Below are positions 55,746-64,000 of a DNA stretch of 64,000 nt, piece after piece. Numbering within the stretch: position 1 is the stretch's first letter; each line of letters opens with the position of its first letter. The notes under the pieces are model-generated. The model searched no databases. It was not told the DNA's origin and was given only the letters and a program-made list of their open reading frames with translations. The stretch lies in the NCBI GenBank assembly GCA_009901575.1, contig WXYP01000001.1:62001-126000 (forward strand), written 5' to 3'. Position numbers and translations under genes: made by a program. Source of the DNA: Flavobacteriaceae bacterium R38. GTDB lineage: Bacteria > Bacteroidota > Bacteroidia > Flavobacteriales > Flavobacteriaceae.

Positions 55746-55884
55746 TATTCATAAATACATTGTAAAAAGGAAGCTTTTTGATAATAGCTTCCTTTATTTT
55801 TTAACAAACTCAAAAAAAAATAAAAAAAGGTTTTTTATATTAAATTAATAAGTACTTTAGCAACTTGAAATATAGAAAATCGAA

Positions 55885-55959
55885 ATGATTACAACGACTT
55901 ATTTCTGGAACACTTATTACTTCTTTTATTTTTTTAAAAGAAGAATGGGGCTGTTGTAG
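55885..55959 (+). CDS. Aromatic-rich attenuator leader peptide upstream of pheA
   Basis: 24 codons plus stop, starting at ATG 55885 and ending TAG 55957-55959. Residues 6-17 read YFWNTYYFFYFF: ten of twelve are Tyr, Phe or Trp. It lies 64 bases before pheA with an intrinsic terminator between. The density of Phe/Tyr codons is the classic sign of a leader peptide whose translation senses charged tRNA-Phe and tRNA-Tyr. The candidate -7 element TACTTTAG (55853-55860) has one mismatch to the consensus. Confidence 0.85.
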   Translation: MITTTYFWNTYYFFYFFKRRMGLL

Positions 55960-55982
55960 ATAGTTGTTATAAAACAATATTT

Positions 55983-56010
55983 AAAAGTCCCGTTTTTACG
56001 GGACTTTTTT
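55983..56010 (+). terminator. Attenuator terminator of the Phe/Tyr operon
   Basis: AAAAGTCCCGT (55983-55993) pairs with ACGGGACTTTT (55998-56008), followed by more T. The competing antiterminator is AAGAATGGGGCT (55941-55952, in the leader peptide codons) pairing with AGTCCCGTTTTT (55986-55997), twelve contiguous pairs including three G-U. Confidence 0.85.
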
Positions 56011-56023
56011 TGTGATTTAAACT

Positions 56024-56851
56024 ATGTGTAAAACAATAGCGATACAAGGCATAAAAGGGTCTTTTCATCACCAGGTGGCAGAACAGTATTACCAGGAAGA
56101 ACTAAGCATAAATGAATGTTTGTCTTTTGATACTTTGGTAGATCGTTTGATACATAAAGAAGTGAAAGAAGGAGTAATGGCAATAGAAAACTCTATTGCA
56201 GGGTCGATTATTCCAAATTATGCATTAATCGATCAGTATGAATTACATATCACAGGAGAGTATTACTTGCAGATCCATCATAATTTAATGGCTTTAAGAG
56301 GGCAATCTATTCATGAAATAGAAGAGGTGCATTCACATCCTATGGCCTTGTTGCAGTGTAAATCTTTTTTCAAAAAATACCCTCATATTAAATTAGTAGA
56401 GGCTTCAGATACTGCAGAAACAGCAAAAAGAATTTACAATCAACAATTAAAAAAGATAGGAGCTATTGCAAGTAAAACAGCAGCGAGCCTATATGATTTA
56501 GAGATTTTAGGAGCAGAAATACAGACTATTAATGATAATTCAACCCGATTTGTAATTGTGCAAACCGAAAAATCAAGAGTACAAAAAACAGAAATTAACA
56601 AGGCTTCATTGAAGTTTGAATTGGACCATAAACGTGGAAGCTTAGCAGCAATTTTAAATGTAATTAGCGATTGTAAACTTAACCTGACCAAAATACAATC
56701 GTTACCAAAAATCGAGACACCCTGGATGTATTCTTTTTTTGTTGATGTAACCTTTGATGCTTATAAAGATTATGAGAAAGCCATTGCAATTTTAAAAATT
56801 ATGGCACACCATTTTAAAATATTAGGAGAATATAAAAACGCAAGGATATGA
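56024..56851 (+). CDS. pheA: Prephenate dehydratase
   Basis: 275 residues: converts prephenate to phenylpyruvate for phenylalanine. The catalytic domain opens with IQGIKGSFHHQVA and contains ENSIAGSI and the TRF motif (T174-R175-F176). An ACT regulatory domain follows (about 195-270, GSLAAILNVISDCKLNLTKIQSLP), predicting feedback by phenylalanine. No chorismate mutase domain is attached; that activity is on the last gene of the operon. First gene after the attenuator; its stop overlaps the aminotransferase start (ATGA). Confidence 0.96.
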   Translation: MCKTIAIQGIKGSFHHQVAEQYYQEELSINECLSFDTLVDRLIHKEVKEGVMAIENSIAGSIIPNYALIDQYELHITGEYYLQIHHNLMALRGQSIHEIEEVHSHPMALLQCKSFFKKYPHIKLVEASDTAETAKRIYNQQLKKIGAIASKTAASLYDLEILGAEIQTINDNSTRFVIVQTEKSRVQKTEINKASLKFELDHKRGSLAAILNVISDCKLNLTKIQSLPKIETPWMYSFFVDVTFDAYKDYEKAIAILKIMAHHFKILGEYKNARI

Positions 56852-57993
56852 TTCAGGAGGCAAGACGTTTAAGCACAGTAGAAGAATATTACTTTTCAAA
56901 AAAATTGAGAGAGGTGAGGTCACTGGTGGCAAAAGGGAAGCCTATTATAAATATGGGAATAGGAAGTCCAGATCTAAAACCATCTAAAGTAGTAATTGAA
57001 GCATTACAAACATCAATGAATGATGCTTCTGCACATCAATATCAAAGTTATCAGGGTTTACCGGAATTGAGAGCAGCTATTTCAGAGTTCTATGTAAAAT
57101 ACTTCGGAGTAGCATTAGACCCGGAAAATGAAATATTACCATTAATGGGATCTAAAGAAGGAATCATGCATATTAGTATGGCTTTTTTAAATGAAGGAGA
57201 TGAGGTGTTAATTCCGGATCCGGGATACCCGACGTATACTTCGGTCACTAAATTATTAGGCGCTATACCTGTATACTATGATTTAACAGAAGAGAATGCC
57301 TGGCTTCCGGATTTGGATGCTTTGGAACAACAAGATTTATCAAAAGTTAAAATCATGTGGCTAAACTATCCGCATATGCCAACCGGGACCAAAGGAGGCA
57401 TTAATTTATTTGAAAAACTGGTTGCTTTTGCAAAAAAACATCAGATACTCTTAGTGAATGACAATCCGTATAGTTTTGTTTTAAATGATGAACCGGAAAG
57501 TATTCTTTCTGTAAACGGAGCTAAAGATGTTGCTTTGGAACTGAATTCATTAAGTAAAACTTTTAACATGGCTGGATGGAGAATAGGTATGGTGCTTGGA
57601 AATCAGAGAAATCTAAATGCTATTTTGAAAGTTAAAAGTAACATGGATAGCGGAATGTTCTACGGAATCCAGAAAGGAGCGGTTCAGGCTTTAAACAGTG
57701 TTGGAGATTGGTTTGTTAATATTAATGAAACTTACAGAAGAAGAAGAGCATTAATCTATCAGCTATGTGAAATATTAGACTGTACTTATGATAAAGACAC
57801 AGTTGGAATGTTTATATGGGCAAAGCTTTCTTCAAATAGGGTGTCTGCAGAAAAATTCATTGATGATATACTATATGATAAAGATATTTTTATTACTCCG
57901 GGAACTGTTTTTGGGAAAAATGGAGAAGGGTACATACGATTTTCACTGTGTGTGACAGAAGAAAAAATTAAGGAAGCAATAAATAGATTTTAA
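56848..57993 (+). CDS. Class I/II PLP aminotransferase (probable aromatic/aspartate type)
   Basis: 381 residues, fold-type I PLP enzyme. The PLP lysine is K237 in LSKTFNMAGWRIG, and NYPHMPTGT and NDNPYSFV are the cofactor-binding Asn and Tyr segments. By position between prephenate dehydratase and prephenate dehydrogenase it probably transaminates phenylpyruvate and hydroxyphenylpyruvate to Phe and Tyr. The sequence is in the LL-diaminopimelate/aspartate aminotransferase-like class, so substrate range is inferred from context. Confidence 0.9.
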   Translation: MIQEARRLSTVEEYYFSKKLREVRSLVAKGKPIINMGIGSPDLKPSKVVIEALQTSMNDASAHQYQSYQGLPELRAAISEFYVKYFGVALDPENEILPLMGSKEGIMHISMAFLNEGDEVLIPDPGYPTYTSVTKLLGAIPVYYDLTEENAWLPDLDALEQQDLSKVKIMWLNYPHMPTGTKGGINLFEKLVAFAKKHQILLVNDNPYSFVLNDEPESILSVNGAKDVALELNSLSKTFNMAGWRIGMVLGNQRNLNAILKVKSNMDSGMFYGIQKGAVQALNSVGDWFVNINETYRRRRALIYQLCEILDCTYDKDTVGMFIWAKLSSNRVSAEKFIDDILYDKDIFITPGTVFGKNGEGYIRFSLCVTEEKIKEAINRF

Positions 57994-58005
57994 ACTCAGA
58001 AGGTG

Positions 58006-58866
58006 ATGAATGTATATATTATTGGGTTAGGATTAATAGGAGGGTCGATGGCTTTTGATTTAAAAGCGAATTACCCGGAGAGTATAATTCACGGAATCGA
58101 TGCGAATAAAACTCATATAGAACAGGCTCTGGAATTAGGTTTTATAGACAAAGAAGGAGTGTTAGAATCTTTAGCTAAGGCAGATGTGGTAATAGTAGCG
58201 ATACCAGTAAATATGTTGGTTCGTGAACTGCCTAACATATTGGATAAAGCAGGAGATAACACCCTGGTAATTGATGCCGGTTCTACAAAAAGTTTAATTT
58301 GTAAATCGGTTACCAATCATCCTAAAAGAAGAAATTTCTTAGCTTCTCACCCTATAGCAGGGACAGAATTTTCAGGACCGGATGCAGCAATCAAAGGCTT
58401 ATTTGATAAAAAGACCAATATTATTTGTGAAGTAGAAAAAACAGCATTCAAACTCCAGGAAAAAGCTATGGAGATTTTTAGTCGTTTTGGGATGCGTATT
58501 CGTTATATGGATCCGGTTTCACATGATAAACATATTGCTTATGTATCCCATCTTTCACATATCAGTTCGTTTATGTTAGGAAAAACAGTAATTGAAAAAG
58601 AAAGAAATGAACGTGATATTTTTGATATGGCTGGCAGCGGATTTGAAAGTACTGTACGATTGGCAAAGAGTTCTCCTGATATGTGGACTCCTATTTTTGA
58701 ACAAAACAAAGAAAATATTATAGAAACTTTAGAAGAATACATTTCTAATCTTAAGGAGTTTAAAGAATTGATGCAATCGGATAATTTCAAAGAGATTTAT
58801 ACTAAAATGGAAAATACAAATAGAATAAAAGAGATATTAAACGGAATAATAATTAAGACTACCTAA
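58006..58866 (+). CDS. tyrA: Prephenate dehydrogenase
   Basis: About 286 residues from the ATG at 58006 (preceded by an in-frame GTG). NAD-dependent oxidation of prephenate to 4-hydroxyphenylpyruvate for tyrosine. The dinucleotide motif GLGLIGGS is at residues 7-14; SHPIAGTEFSGPDAA and HDKHIAYVSHLSH carry the substrate-binding and catalytic His residues. It lacks chorismate mutase and ACT domains. Third gene of the operon, with short spacing on both sides. Confidence 0.95.
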   Translation: MNVYIIGLGLIGGSMAFDLKANYPESIIHGIDANKTHIEQALELGFIDKEGVLESLAKADVVIVAIPVNMLVRELPNILDKAGDNTLVIDAGSTKSLICKSVTNHPKRRNFLASHPIAGTEFSGPDAAIKGLFDKKTNIICEVEKTAFKLQEKAMEIFSRFGMRIRYMDPVSHDKHIAYVSHLSHISSFMLGKTVIEKERNERDIFDMAGSGFESTVRLAKSSPDMWTPIFEQNKENIIETLEEYISNLKEFKELMQSDNFKEIYTKMENTNRIKEILNGIIIKTT

Positions 58867-58875
58867 ATTTGCAAT

Positions 58876-59958
58876 ATGGAAAATAAGAAAGAATTAAGAA
58901 CATGGTTAGATGATTTCGGACTTCCACATCCACTGGTAATTGCCGGACCATGTAGTGCAGAAACCGAAGATCAGGTATTGAATATAGCACATCAGTTAAA
59001 AGATACAGATGCTACAGTGCTCAGAGCCGGGATATGGAAACCGCGTACACGCCCGGGAATGTTTGAAGGAGTAGGAGCAATTGGATTAAAATGGTTACAA
59101 AGAGCAAAAGAAGAAACAGGGATGCTTATTGCTACCGAAGTGGCAAATCCAACACATGTACAATTGGCTTTAGAACATGATGTAGATGTTTTATGGATAG
59201 GAGCCCGGAGCACTGTGAGTCCTTTTATAGTTCAGGAAATAGCAGATTCTTTAAAAGGTACAGACAAAATAGTGTTGGTTAAAAATCCTGTAAACCCTGA
59301 TTTGGCACTTTGGCTTGGAGCAGTAGAAAGATTATACAAGGCAGATATAAAAAAATTGGGAGTGATCCACAGAGGTTTCTCTACATATGAAAAAACCAAA
59401 TATCGTAATATACCGGAATGGCAGTTGCCTATTGAATTGCAAAATAAATTCCCCGATTTGCCATTGATTTGTGATCCTTCACATATCACAGGGAAACGAG
59501 ATATGGTATTTGATGTGTGTCAGACTGCATTGGATCTTAATTATGACGGACTTATAGTTGAAACGCATTTTGACCCTGATAATGCATGGAGTGATGCGGC
59601 TCAACAGGTAACTCCAGACACATTAGTTCAAATTATGAAAGATCTGAGAATTAGAAAAGAAAGTGATGAAGCCGAAGAGTTTAACAGGAAACTAGGTAAT
59701 TTAAGAGCCCAGATAGATGTAATCGATAATCAGATTATAGAAACCTTAGGTAGACGTATGAAAGTTTCAGATGAAATCGGAACTCTGAAGAAGAAGAAAA
59801 ATGTAGCGGTTTTACAAAGTAAGAGATGGAATGAAATTTTAGGGAAAATGATTTTAGAAGGAGAAGAAAAAGGATTGAGTGAAGAATTTGTGCTCAGAAT
59901 CTTTAAAGCAGTACATCAAGAATCAATTAATCACCAGGAAAAAATAATAAACGCATAA
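58876..59958 (+). CDS. Bifunctional DAHP synthase / chorismate mutase
   Basis: 360 residues. The first ~255 are a type Ib (KDO8P-like) 3-deoxy-7-phosphoheptulonate synthase: PLVIAGPCSAETEDQV, LRAGIWKPRTRPG, and CDPSHITGKRD with the metal His. The last ~90 are an AroQ-type chorismate mutase (LGNLRAQIDVIDNQIIETLGRR). It therefore holds the first step of the shikimate pathway and the branch step to prephenate in one chain. It closes the Phe/Tyr operon and is followed by a strong terminator. Confidence 0.95.
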   Translation: MENKKELRTWLDDFGLPHPLVIAGPCSAETEDQVLNIAHQLKDTDATVLRAGIWKPRTRPGMFEGVGAIGLKWLQRAKEETGMLIATEVANPTHVQLALEHDVDVLWIGARSTVSPFIVQEIADSLKGTDKIVLVKNPVNPDLALWLGAVERLYKADIKKLGVIHRGFSTYEKTKYRNIPEWQLPIELQNKFPDLPLICDPSHITGKRDMVFDVCQTALDLNYDGLIVETHFDPDNAWSDAAQQVTPDTLVQIMKDLRIRKESDEAEEFNRKLGNLRAQIDVIDNQIIETLGRRMKVSDEIGTLKKKKNVAVLQSKRWNEILGKMILEGEEKGLSEEFVLRIFKAVHQESINHQEKIINA

Positions 59959-59960
59959 AA

Positions 59961-59986
59961 AAAGCCCCGTTACGGGGCTTTTTTTT
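59961..59986. terminator. Terminator of the Phe/Tyr operon
   Basis: AAAGCCCCG (59961-59969) and CGGGGCTTT (59973-59981) with a TTA loop and T/A runs on both sides. It also serves the convergent gene. Confidence 0.9.
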
Positions 59987-59993
59987 ATAAGCT

Positions 59994-60446
59994 TTATCTA
60001 GCTCTTTTGAAAATATATCTGGTTATAAAAATACCTTTTCCATCTCCTTTTCCACCTTCACTTTCTACACCACTAACTACAAAAGCAAGATCCCATCCTT
60101 CTGTAATCATCGTATTGATTTTAGAAGTAATTAAGGCATCATTAGCAGCAATGTTCTGGAAACGAATACCTCCTAAATTATAAAAGTTAAGTAATTTGGT
60201 TTCTTCAAAACCTTTTACACGAATATCACTTCGTTTAGATTTGTTTCGGGTATTATCTTCTTCAGATCTTTGTGACGTAAACTCTTTATAATCTCTTTCT
60301 TCCGAAGCAGAAACAATACGAGACCTACCTAATCCGCTAGGAACAATAGATTCTACACTTGTTATTACTTTATACTCATATTGTTGAGCAAATGCACCTG
60401 CTATTGAGAATACAGTTAAAATACCAAATAAAAAAAGTTTTTTCAT
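59994..60446 (-). CDS. Secreted protein of unknown function
   Basis: 150 residues with a clear signal peptide (MKKLFLFGILTVFSIAGAFAQ). The mature part begins QYEYKVITSVESIV, has an Arg/Ser/Glu-rich middle, and ends with a segment resembling DUF4177-like small domains (INTMITEGWDLAFVVSGVES ... IFITRYIFKR). I do not recognise a defined family. It is monocistronic, convergent with the Phe/Tyr operon and divergent from rsgA. Confidence 0.8.
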   Translation of the reverse strand: MKKLFLFGILTVFSIAGAFAQQYEYKVITSVESIVPSGLGRSRIVSASEERDYKEFTSQRSEEDNTRNKSKRSDIRVKGFEETKLLNFYNLGGIRFQNIAANDALITSKINTMITEGWDLAFVVSGVESEGGKGDGKGIFITRYIFKRAR

Positions 60447-60531
60447 AAATCGTAGATTTAATATGTTTATTAATTAATTAAATTGTTTATTTGAACGTGA
60501 AATTCACAATTATAGTGCCAAATAAAAGAAA

Positions 60532-61482
60532 ATGTTGGGAATTGTTTATAAATCTACCGGGAGTTGGTATACCATAAAATCTGAAGACGGATCTTTTTTT
60601 GAAAGCAGGATAAAAGGAAAGTTCAGGATAAAAGGTATAAAAAGCACTAATCCAATTGCGGTAGGTGATATTGTTGATTTCGAATTGGAAACAAAAAGTG
60701 ATGAGACTGTCGGTATCATTACTAATATTCACGACAGGAAAAACTATATAGTCAGAAAATCTGTTAACCTCTCTAAGCGTACTCATATTATAGCAGCCAA
60801 TGTTGACCAGGTTTTTTTAATGATTACTTTGAATAATCCGCCAACATTCACCACTTTTATTGATCGTTTTTTAGTAACAGCAGAAGCTTATCAAATAAAA
60901 ACCATCCTATTGTTCAATAAAATAGATACTTATAATGAAGATGAGCTTTTAGAAATTAAATACCTGGCAGCACTATATCGCGAAATTGGATATGAATGTA
61001 TCGGGATTTCTTCAAAAACCGGTAAGAATACAGACCAGGTAGCAGGTTTGATGAAAAACAAAGTAAGTATGTTTGCCGGTCACTCGGGAGTAGGGAAATC
61101 TACATTGATAAATCATATAGAACCTAATCTTAATTTGAGAACTGCAGAGATATCAGAACAACACCGGCAAGGGCAACATACAACTACTTTTGCAGAAATG
61201 TTTGATTTGAGCTTTGGAGCCAGGATTATTGATACTCCCGGGATAAAAGGATTTGGAATAGTAGATATTGATAAAAGTGAATTGGGAGATTATTTTCCTG
61301 AGTTCTTTGCAATTAAAGGTCAGTGTAAATTTAATAATTGTCTCCATATTGATGAACCAAAATGTGCTGTTAAAGAAGCTTTGGAAAATGATGAAATTCC
61401 GTGGAGCAGATATAAAAGTTACAGGCAAATCCTGGAAGGAGATGACGAAAATTACAGGACAGATATTTACGGAGAAAATTAA
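60532..61482 (+). CDS. rsgA: Ribosome small-subunit-dependent GTPase A
   Basis: 316 residues: late 30S assembly GTPase. OB-fold at the N-terminus, then a circularly permuted GTPase with the G4-type FNKID before the P-loop GHSGVGKST (183-191) and DTPGIKGFG, and a C-terminal zinc knuckle (CKFNNCLHIDEPKC). Length and order are normal. It is followed after 14 bases by dtd, another translation-quality gene, probably on one transcript. Confidence 0.97.
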   Translation: MLGIVYKSTGSWYTIKSEDGSFFESRIKGKFRIKGIKSTNPIAVGDIVDFELETKSDETVGIITNIHDRKNYIVRKSVNLSKRTHIIAANVDQVFLMITLNNPPTFTTFIDRFLVTAEAYQIKTILLFNKIDTYNEDELLEIKYLAALYREIGYECIGISSKTGKNTDQVAGLMKNKVSMFAGHSGVGKSTLINHIEPNLNLRTAEISEQHRQGQHTTTFAEMFDLSFGARIIDTPGIKGFGIVDIDKSELGDYFPEFFAIKGQCKFNNCLHIDEPKCAVKEALENDEIPWSRYKSYRQILEGDDENYRTDIYGEN

Positions 61483-61496
61483 TAATACCAACACCT

Positions 61497-61949
61497 ATGA
61501 GAGCAGTTATCCAGAGAGTCACCAGGGCAAAGGTGGTTGTAGATAATAAAGAAGTATCGTCTATAAATAAAGGATTACTTATTCTTCTAGGTGTTGAAGA
61601 GTCAGATTCTCAAGAAGATATTATTTGGTTAAGTGGAAAAATAAGTCGGTTGAGAATTTTTAATGACGAAAACGGAGTCATGAATACTTCTTTAATCGAT
61701 ACCAATGGAGATGCAATTGTTGTAAGTCAGTTTACACTTCATGCTTCTACAAAAAAAGGGAATCGCCCGTCTTATATAAAAGCGGCCGGACCAGATATTG
61801 CCAAGCCTGTTTATGAAGCATTTATTCTTCAGTTACAAAAAGACATAAAAAAAGAAGTGGGTAAAGGTGTTTTTGGCGCAGATATGAAAATAGAACTTCT
61901 AAATGATGGTCCGGTAACAATTATCATCGATACAAAAGATAAAAAATAG
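61497..61949 (+). CDS. dtd: D-aminoacyl-tRNA deacylase
   Basis: 150 residues: removes D-amino acids and glycine wrongly loaded on tRNAs. The DTD signatures are present: SQFTLHAST in the middle and the chirality-checking Gly-Pro motif as NDGPVT (136-141). The length is typical. It is co-directional with rsgA. Confidence 0.97.
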   Translation: MRAVIQRVTRAKVVVDNKEVSSINKGLLILLGVEESDSQEDIIWLSGKISRLRIFNDENGVMNTSLIDTNGDAIVVSQFTLHASTKKGNRPSYIKAAGPDIAKPVYEAFILQLQKDIKKEVGKGVFGADMKIELLNDGPVTIIIDTKDKK

Positions 61950-62042
61950 AAGATTATAGGTTTTTTCTTATTTTTTAACGAAAATTCTTTCTATTTTGAA
62001 GAATTTTTTCCTATTATTGGACTAATAAATAAACGTTAAAAA

Positions 62043-63962
62043 ATGAATATCAGACCTATACTCCTACTGTTTATTTGCGTCTTTTATTATGAAGCCTACA
62101 GTCAAAATTTAGATTATTCTTATTTAAGTATTCCTGAAGGACTTACTAAAAAAGCCAATGCAATAGTTCGTTTAGACGAGACTGAAATCAATCTATCGTC
62201 CTTAAGTAAAATGGAAGTGACTAGGCACCGGATAGTTACGATTTTAAATAAAAATGGCAGAGGTGCAGAAAATGCTTTTGTCAATTATGATCCTGGTATA
62301 GAAATACGAAAAATAGAAGCACGTGTTTATGATCAGTTAGGGAAAGAAATAAGAAAAATTAAGAAAAACGATTTCAAAGATGTAAGTGCAGCTCAGGACT
62401 TTTCCCTGTATGAAGACAATAGGGTGAAATATGTATCGTATACGCCAACATCATATCCTTATACTATTGAGATATCATATACTATTAGTACAAAAAATAC
62501 AGCCTTTATTAGAGGCTGGCATCCTGTAGATGAATATTTAGTTAGTACTGAGAAAAGTAAATATAAGTTTATTCATAATAATAAAGTCAAATATAGAATT
62601 AAGGAAAAGAATTTTGAAGGGTATGACATTATCAAAAAAAATGAAACAAATTACATTTCTTACGAATTGTCAAATCTACCTTCTGTTACCAGGGAGGATT
62701 TGAGTCCTGCTTACCATAAAACCGAACCTTCTTTAATTGTAGGGCTGGATAAATTTCACTTAGAGGGTGTTGACGGACAGGCTAGTGATTGGAAATCAAT
62801 GGGAAAATGGCAATACGATAAACTATTGACTAATAGAGATGATTTATCTCCTGAAACTATAGATAAAGTTTCAAGTATGCTTGCAGGAATTGATGATCCT
62901 ATTGAAAAAGCTAAAAGAATCTACCAATACGTACAGGAAAATACAAGATACATTAGTGTGCAATTGGGAATTGGAGGGTGGATGCCTATTCATGCTAAAG
63001 AGGTAGATAAGGTAAAATATGGAGATTGTAAAGGACTAACAAACTATACCAAAGCACTATTAAAATCCCAGGGAATAGAATCTTACTACAGTGTTGTTTA
63101 TGCGGGTGATGGTTATGGAAAGAAAAATATGGAGCCAGGATTTGCTTCTATGCAAGGTAATCATGTGATATTGAATATTCCTAATGGAGAAGAAGATATC
63201 TGGCTAGAGTGTACGAGCCAGGTTTTACCCTTTGGATTTTTGGGGAATTTTACAGACGATAGGGATGTATTAGTAATAAAACCGGAAGGAGGAGAGATAA
63301 AAAGGACAAAATCATACATAAATGAAGAAAACAAGATGTTTACTAAAGCATCTTATAGTTTGTCTGAAACCGGAGAAATACAAGGAAAAGTAACGATAGA
63401 AACTAAAGGAATTCAATATAATAATCATTATCGAATTAAATCACTGTCAGATCAAAAACAGGACGAATATTATAAAAGATATTGGGGGAGCATTAATGGG
63501 TTAGAGGTCAATAATATTCAGCTTACCAACAATAAAAAAGCAATTCTTTTCAAAGAAGAAATAGATGTTGCTGCAAAACAATATGGAGAAATAATTAACG
63601 ACCGTATTTTGCTTCAGGTCAATGCTTTTGATGTAAATACTAATATCCCAAGAAGATATAGGAATAGAAAACAAGCATTTGAAATTATGAGAGGGTTTTT
63701 AGACGAAGATGAATTTACAATTACCCTGCCTGATGCTTTTTCTCCGGAATTATTAGTAACTCCAATTAAGATCGAAAATGATTTTGGTACTTATGAAGTG
63801 GAAATGGAAATGAAATCGGCAAAAGAACTTTTATACAAAAGAAAACTTTTTATTAAAAAAGGAACTTATGCCAAAGAAGATTACAACAAATACAGAAACT
63901 TCAGGAGGCAAATTGCTAAGAACGATAAGTTAAAACTAGTGTTAATTAAACAAAAAACATAA
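62043..63962 (+). CDS. DUF3857/transglutaminase-like domain secreted protein
   Basis: 639 residues with signal peptide (to about residue 21, AYSQ). The N-terminal ~250 residues are a beta-rich DUF3857-type domain (RHRIVTILNKNGRGAENAF, IEISYTIST). A transglutaminase-like fold follows, with C329 in YGDCKGLTNY and H374 in GNHVILN, and the C-terminal part is beta-rich. Such proteins are common in Bacteroidota; their substrates are unknown. The stop codon is just inside the window, and no further gene begins in the last 38 bases. Confidence 0.88.
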   Translation: MNIRPILLLFICVFYYEAYSQNLDYSYLSIPEGLTKKANAIVRLDETEINLSSLSKMEVTRHRIVTILNKNGRGAENAFVNYDPGIEIRKIEARVYDQLGKEIRKIKKNDFKDVSAAQDFSLYEDNRVKYVSYTPTSYPYTIEISYTISTKNTAFIRGWHPVDEYLVSTEKSKYKFIHNNKVKYRIKEKNFEGYDIIKKNETNYISYELSNLPSVTREDLSPAYHKTEPSLIVGLDKFHLEGVDGQASDWKSMGKWQYDKLLTNRDDLSPETIDKVSSMLAGIDDPIEKAKRIYQYVQENTRYISVQLGIGGWMPIHAKEVDKVKYGDCKGLTNYTKALLKSQGIESYYSVVYAGDGYGKKNMEPGFASMQGNHVILNIPNGEEDIWLECTSQVLPFGFLGNFTDDRDVLVIKPEGGEIKRTKSYINEENKMFTKASYSLSETGEIQGKVTIETKGIQYNNHYRIKSLSDQKQDEYYKRYWGSINGLEVNNIQLTNNKKAILFKEEIDVAAKQYGEIINDRILLQVNAFDVNTNIPRRYRNRKQAFEIMRGFLDEDEFTITLPDAFSPELLVTPIKIENDFGTYEVEMEMKSAKELLYKRKLFIKKGTYAKEDYNKYRNFRRQIAKNDKLKLVLIKQKT

Positions 63963-64000
63963 AAAAAACTCTGCATTAAATTAAAAAATAACCATACCAA

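Noticed and set aside
55983-56010. Simple end-of-transcript terminator for the peptide island
   Set aside because: Peptide A4 already has two terminators 500 bases upstream. The position 14 bases before pheA and the antiterminator pairing make this an attenuator.
1-64000. tRNA, rRNA, intact insertion sequences, prophage, integrase or toxin-antitoxin genes
   Set aside because: None recognised on either strand. The AraC-type regulators and small peptides do not fit toxin-antitoxin organisation.

Overview
The window is a low-GC chromosomal segment from a marine-type Flavobacteriaceae bacterium (Bacteroidota). The genus cannot be fixed from sequence; an Aquimarina- or Kordia-like organism would fit. 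Supporting marks are promoters with the Bacteroidota -7 box TAnnTTTG, a GLPGLI-family protein beside a TonB-type receptor, gliding protein GldA, a split methionine synthase, typical flavobacterial dispersed repeats, and many small peptides with a Bacteroidota class I lanthipeptide-type leader. No rRNA, tRNA, CRISPR array, intact insertion sequence or phage was seen.

Layout. 0-10 kb: a truncated M1 aminopeptidase, soluble and membrane pyrophosphatases, a Pit-type phosphate transporter fused to a PhoU-like domain, a lone PstS and a deoxynucleoside kinase. 10-16 kb: a two-component system divergent from a GLPGLI protein and a TonB-type receptor, with three GTTAAC boxes at exact 10-bp spacing between them. 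16-27 kb: Na+:solute symporter, alcohol dehydrogenase, cupin, malic enzyme and two secreted amidohydrolases, with a four-helix-bundle gene in a repeat-rich pocket. 27-42.5 kb: a methionine/sulfur regulon. metK follows a SAM-II-like riboswitch; metX-hom-osmC-metZ and metH each follow a SAM-I riboswitch; sulfite reductase, siroheme enzymes, a flavoprotein reductase and metF lie among them. 42.5-46.4 kb: PagL-like deacylase, GIN-domain lipoprotein, serine hydrolase and gldA.

46.4-55.5 kb is the most unusual region: three tandem copies of one module. Each has a membrane-anchored TPR-TM-AraC regulator on the minus strand, a Thr/Asn-rich or short leader peptide gene just downstream of it, and one or two Cys-rich leader peptide genes on the plus strand upstream of it. 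There are eight precursor-like peptides in all. TTCATGAAT-type sites precede the peptide genes at near-constant distances, and GTGnnCAC boxes lie about 50 bp before the plus-strand genes. No modification enzyme or exporter is present, so I read this as a family of self-sensed or signalling peptides, possibly modified by enzymes encoded elsewhere.

55.5-64 kb: a Phe/Tyr operon (pheA, aminotransferase, tyrA, DAHP synthase-chorismate mutase). It is preceded by an unannotated 24-codon leader peptide with ten aromatic codons, an intrinsic terminator and a 12-bp antiterminator pairing, which is a complete ribosome-stalling attenuator. Then come a secreted hypothetical protein, rsgA, dtd and a transglutaminase-like protein. 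Coordinates follow translation frames; where the longest frame began with TTG or GTG, or inside a repeat, I moved the start to a better ATG and say so.
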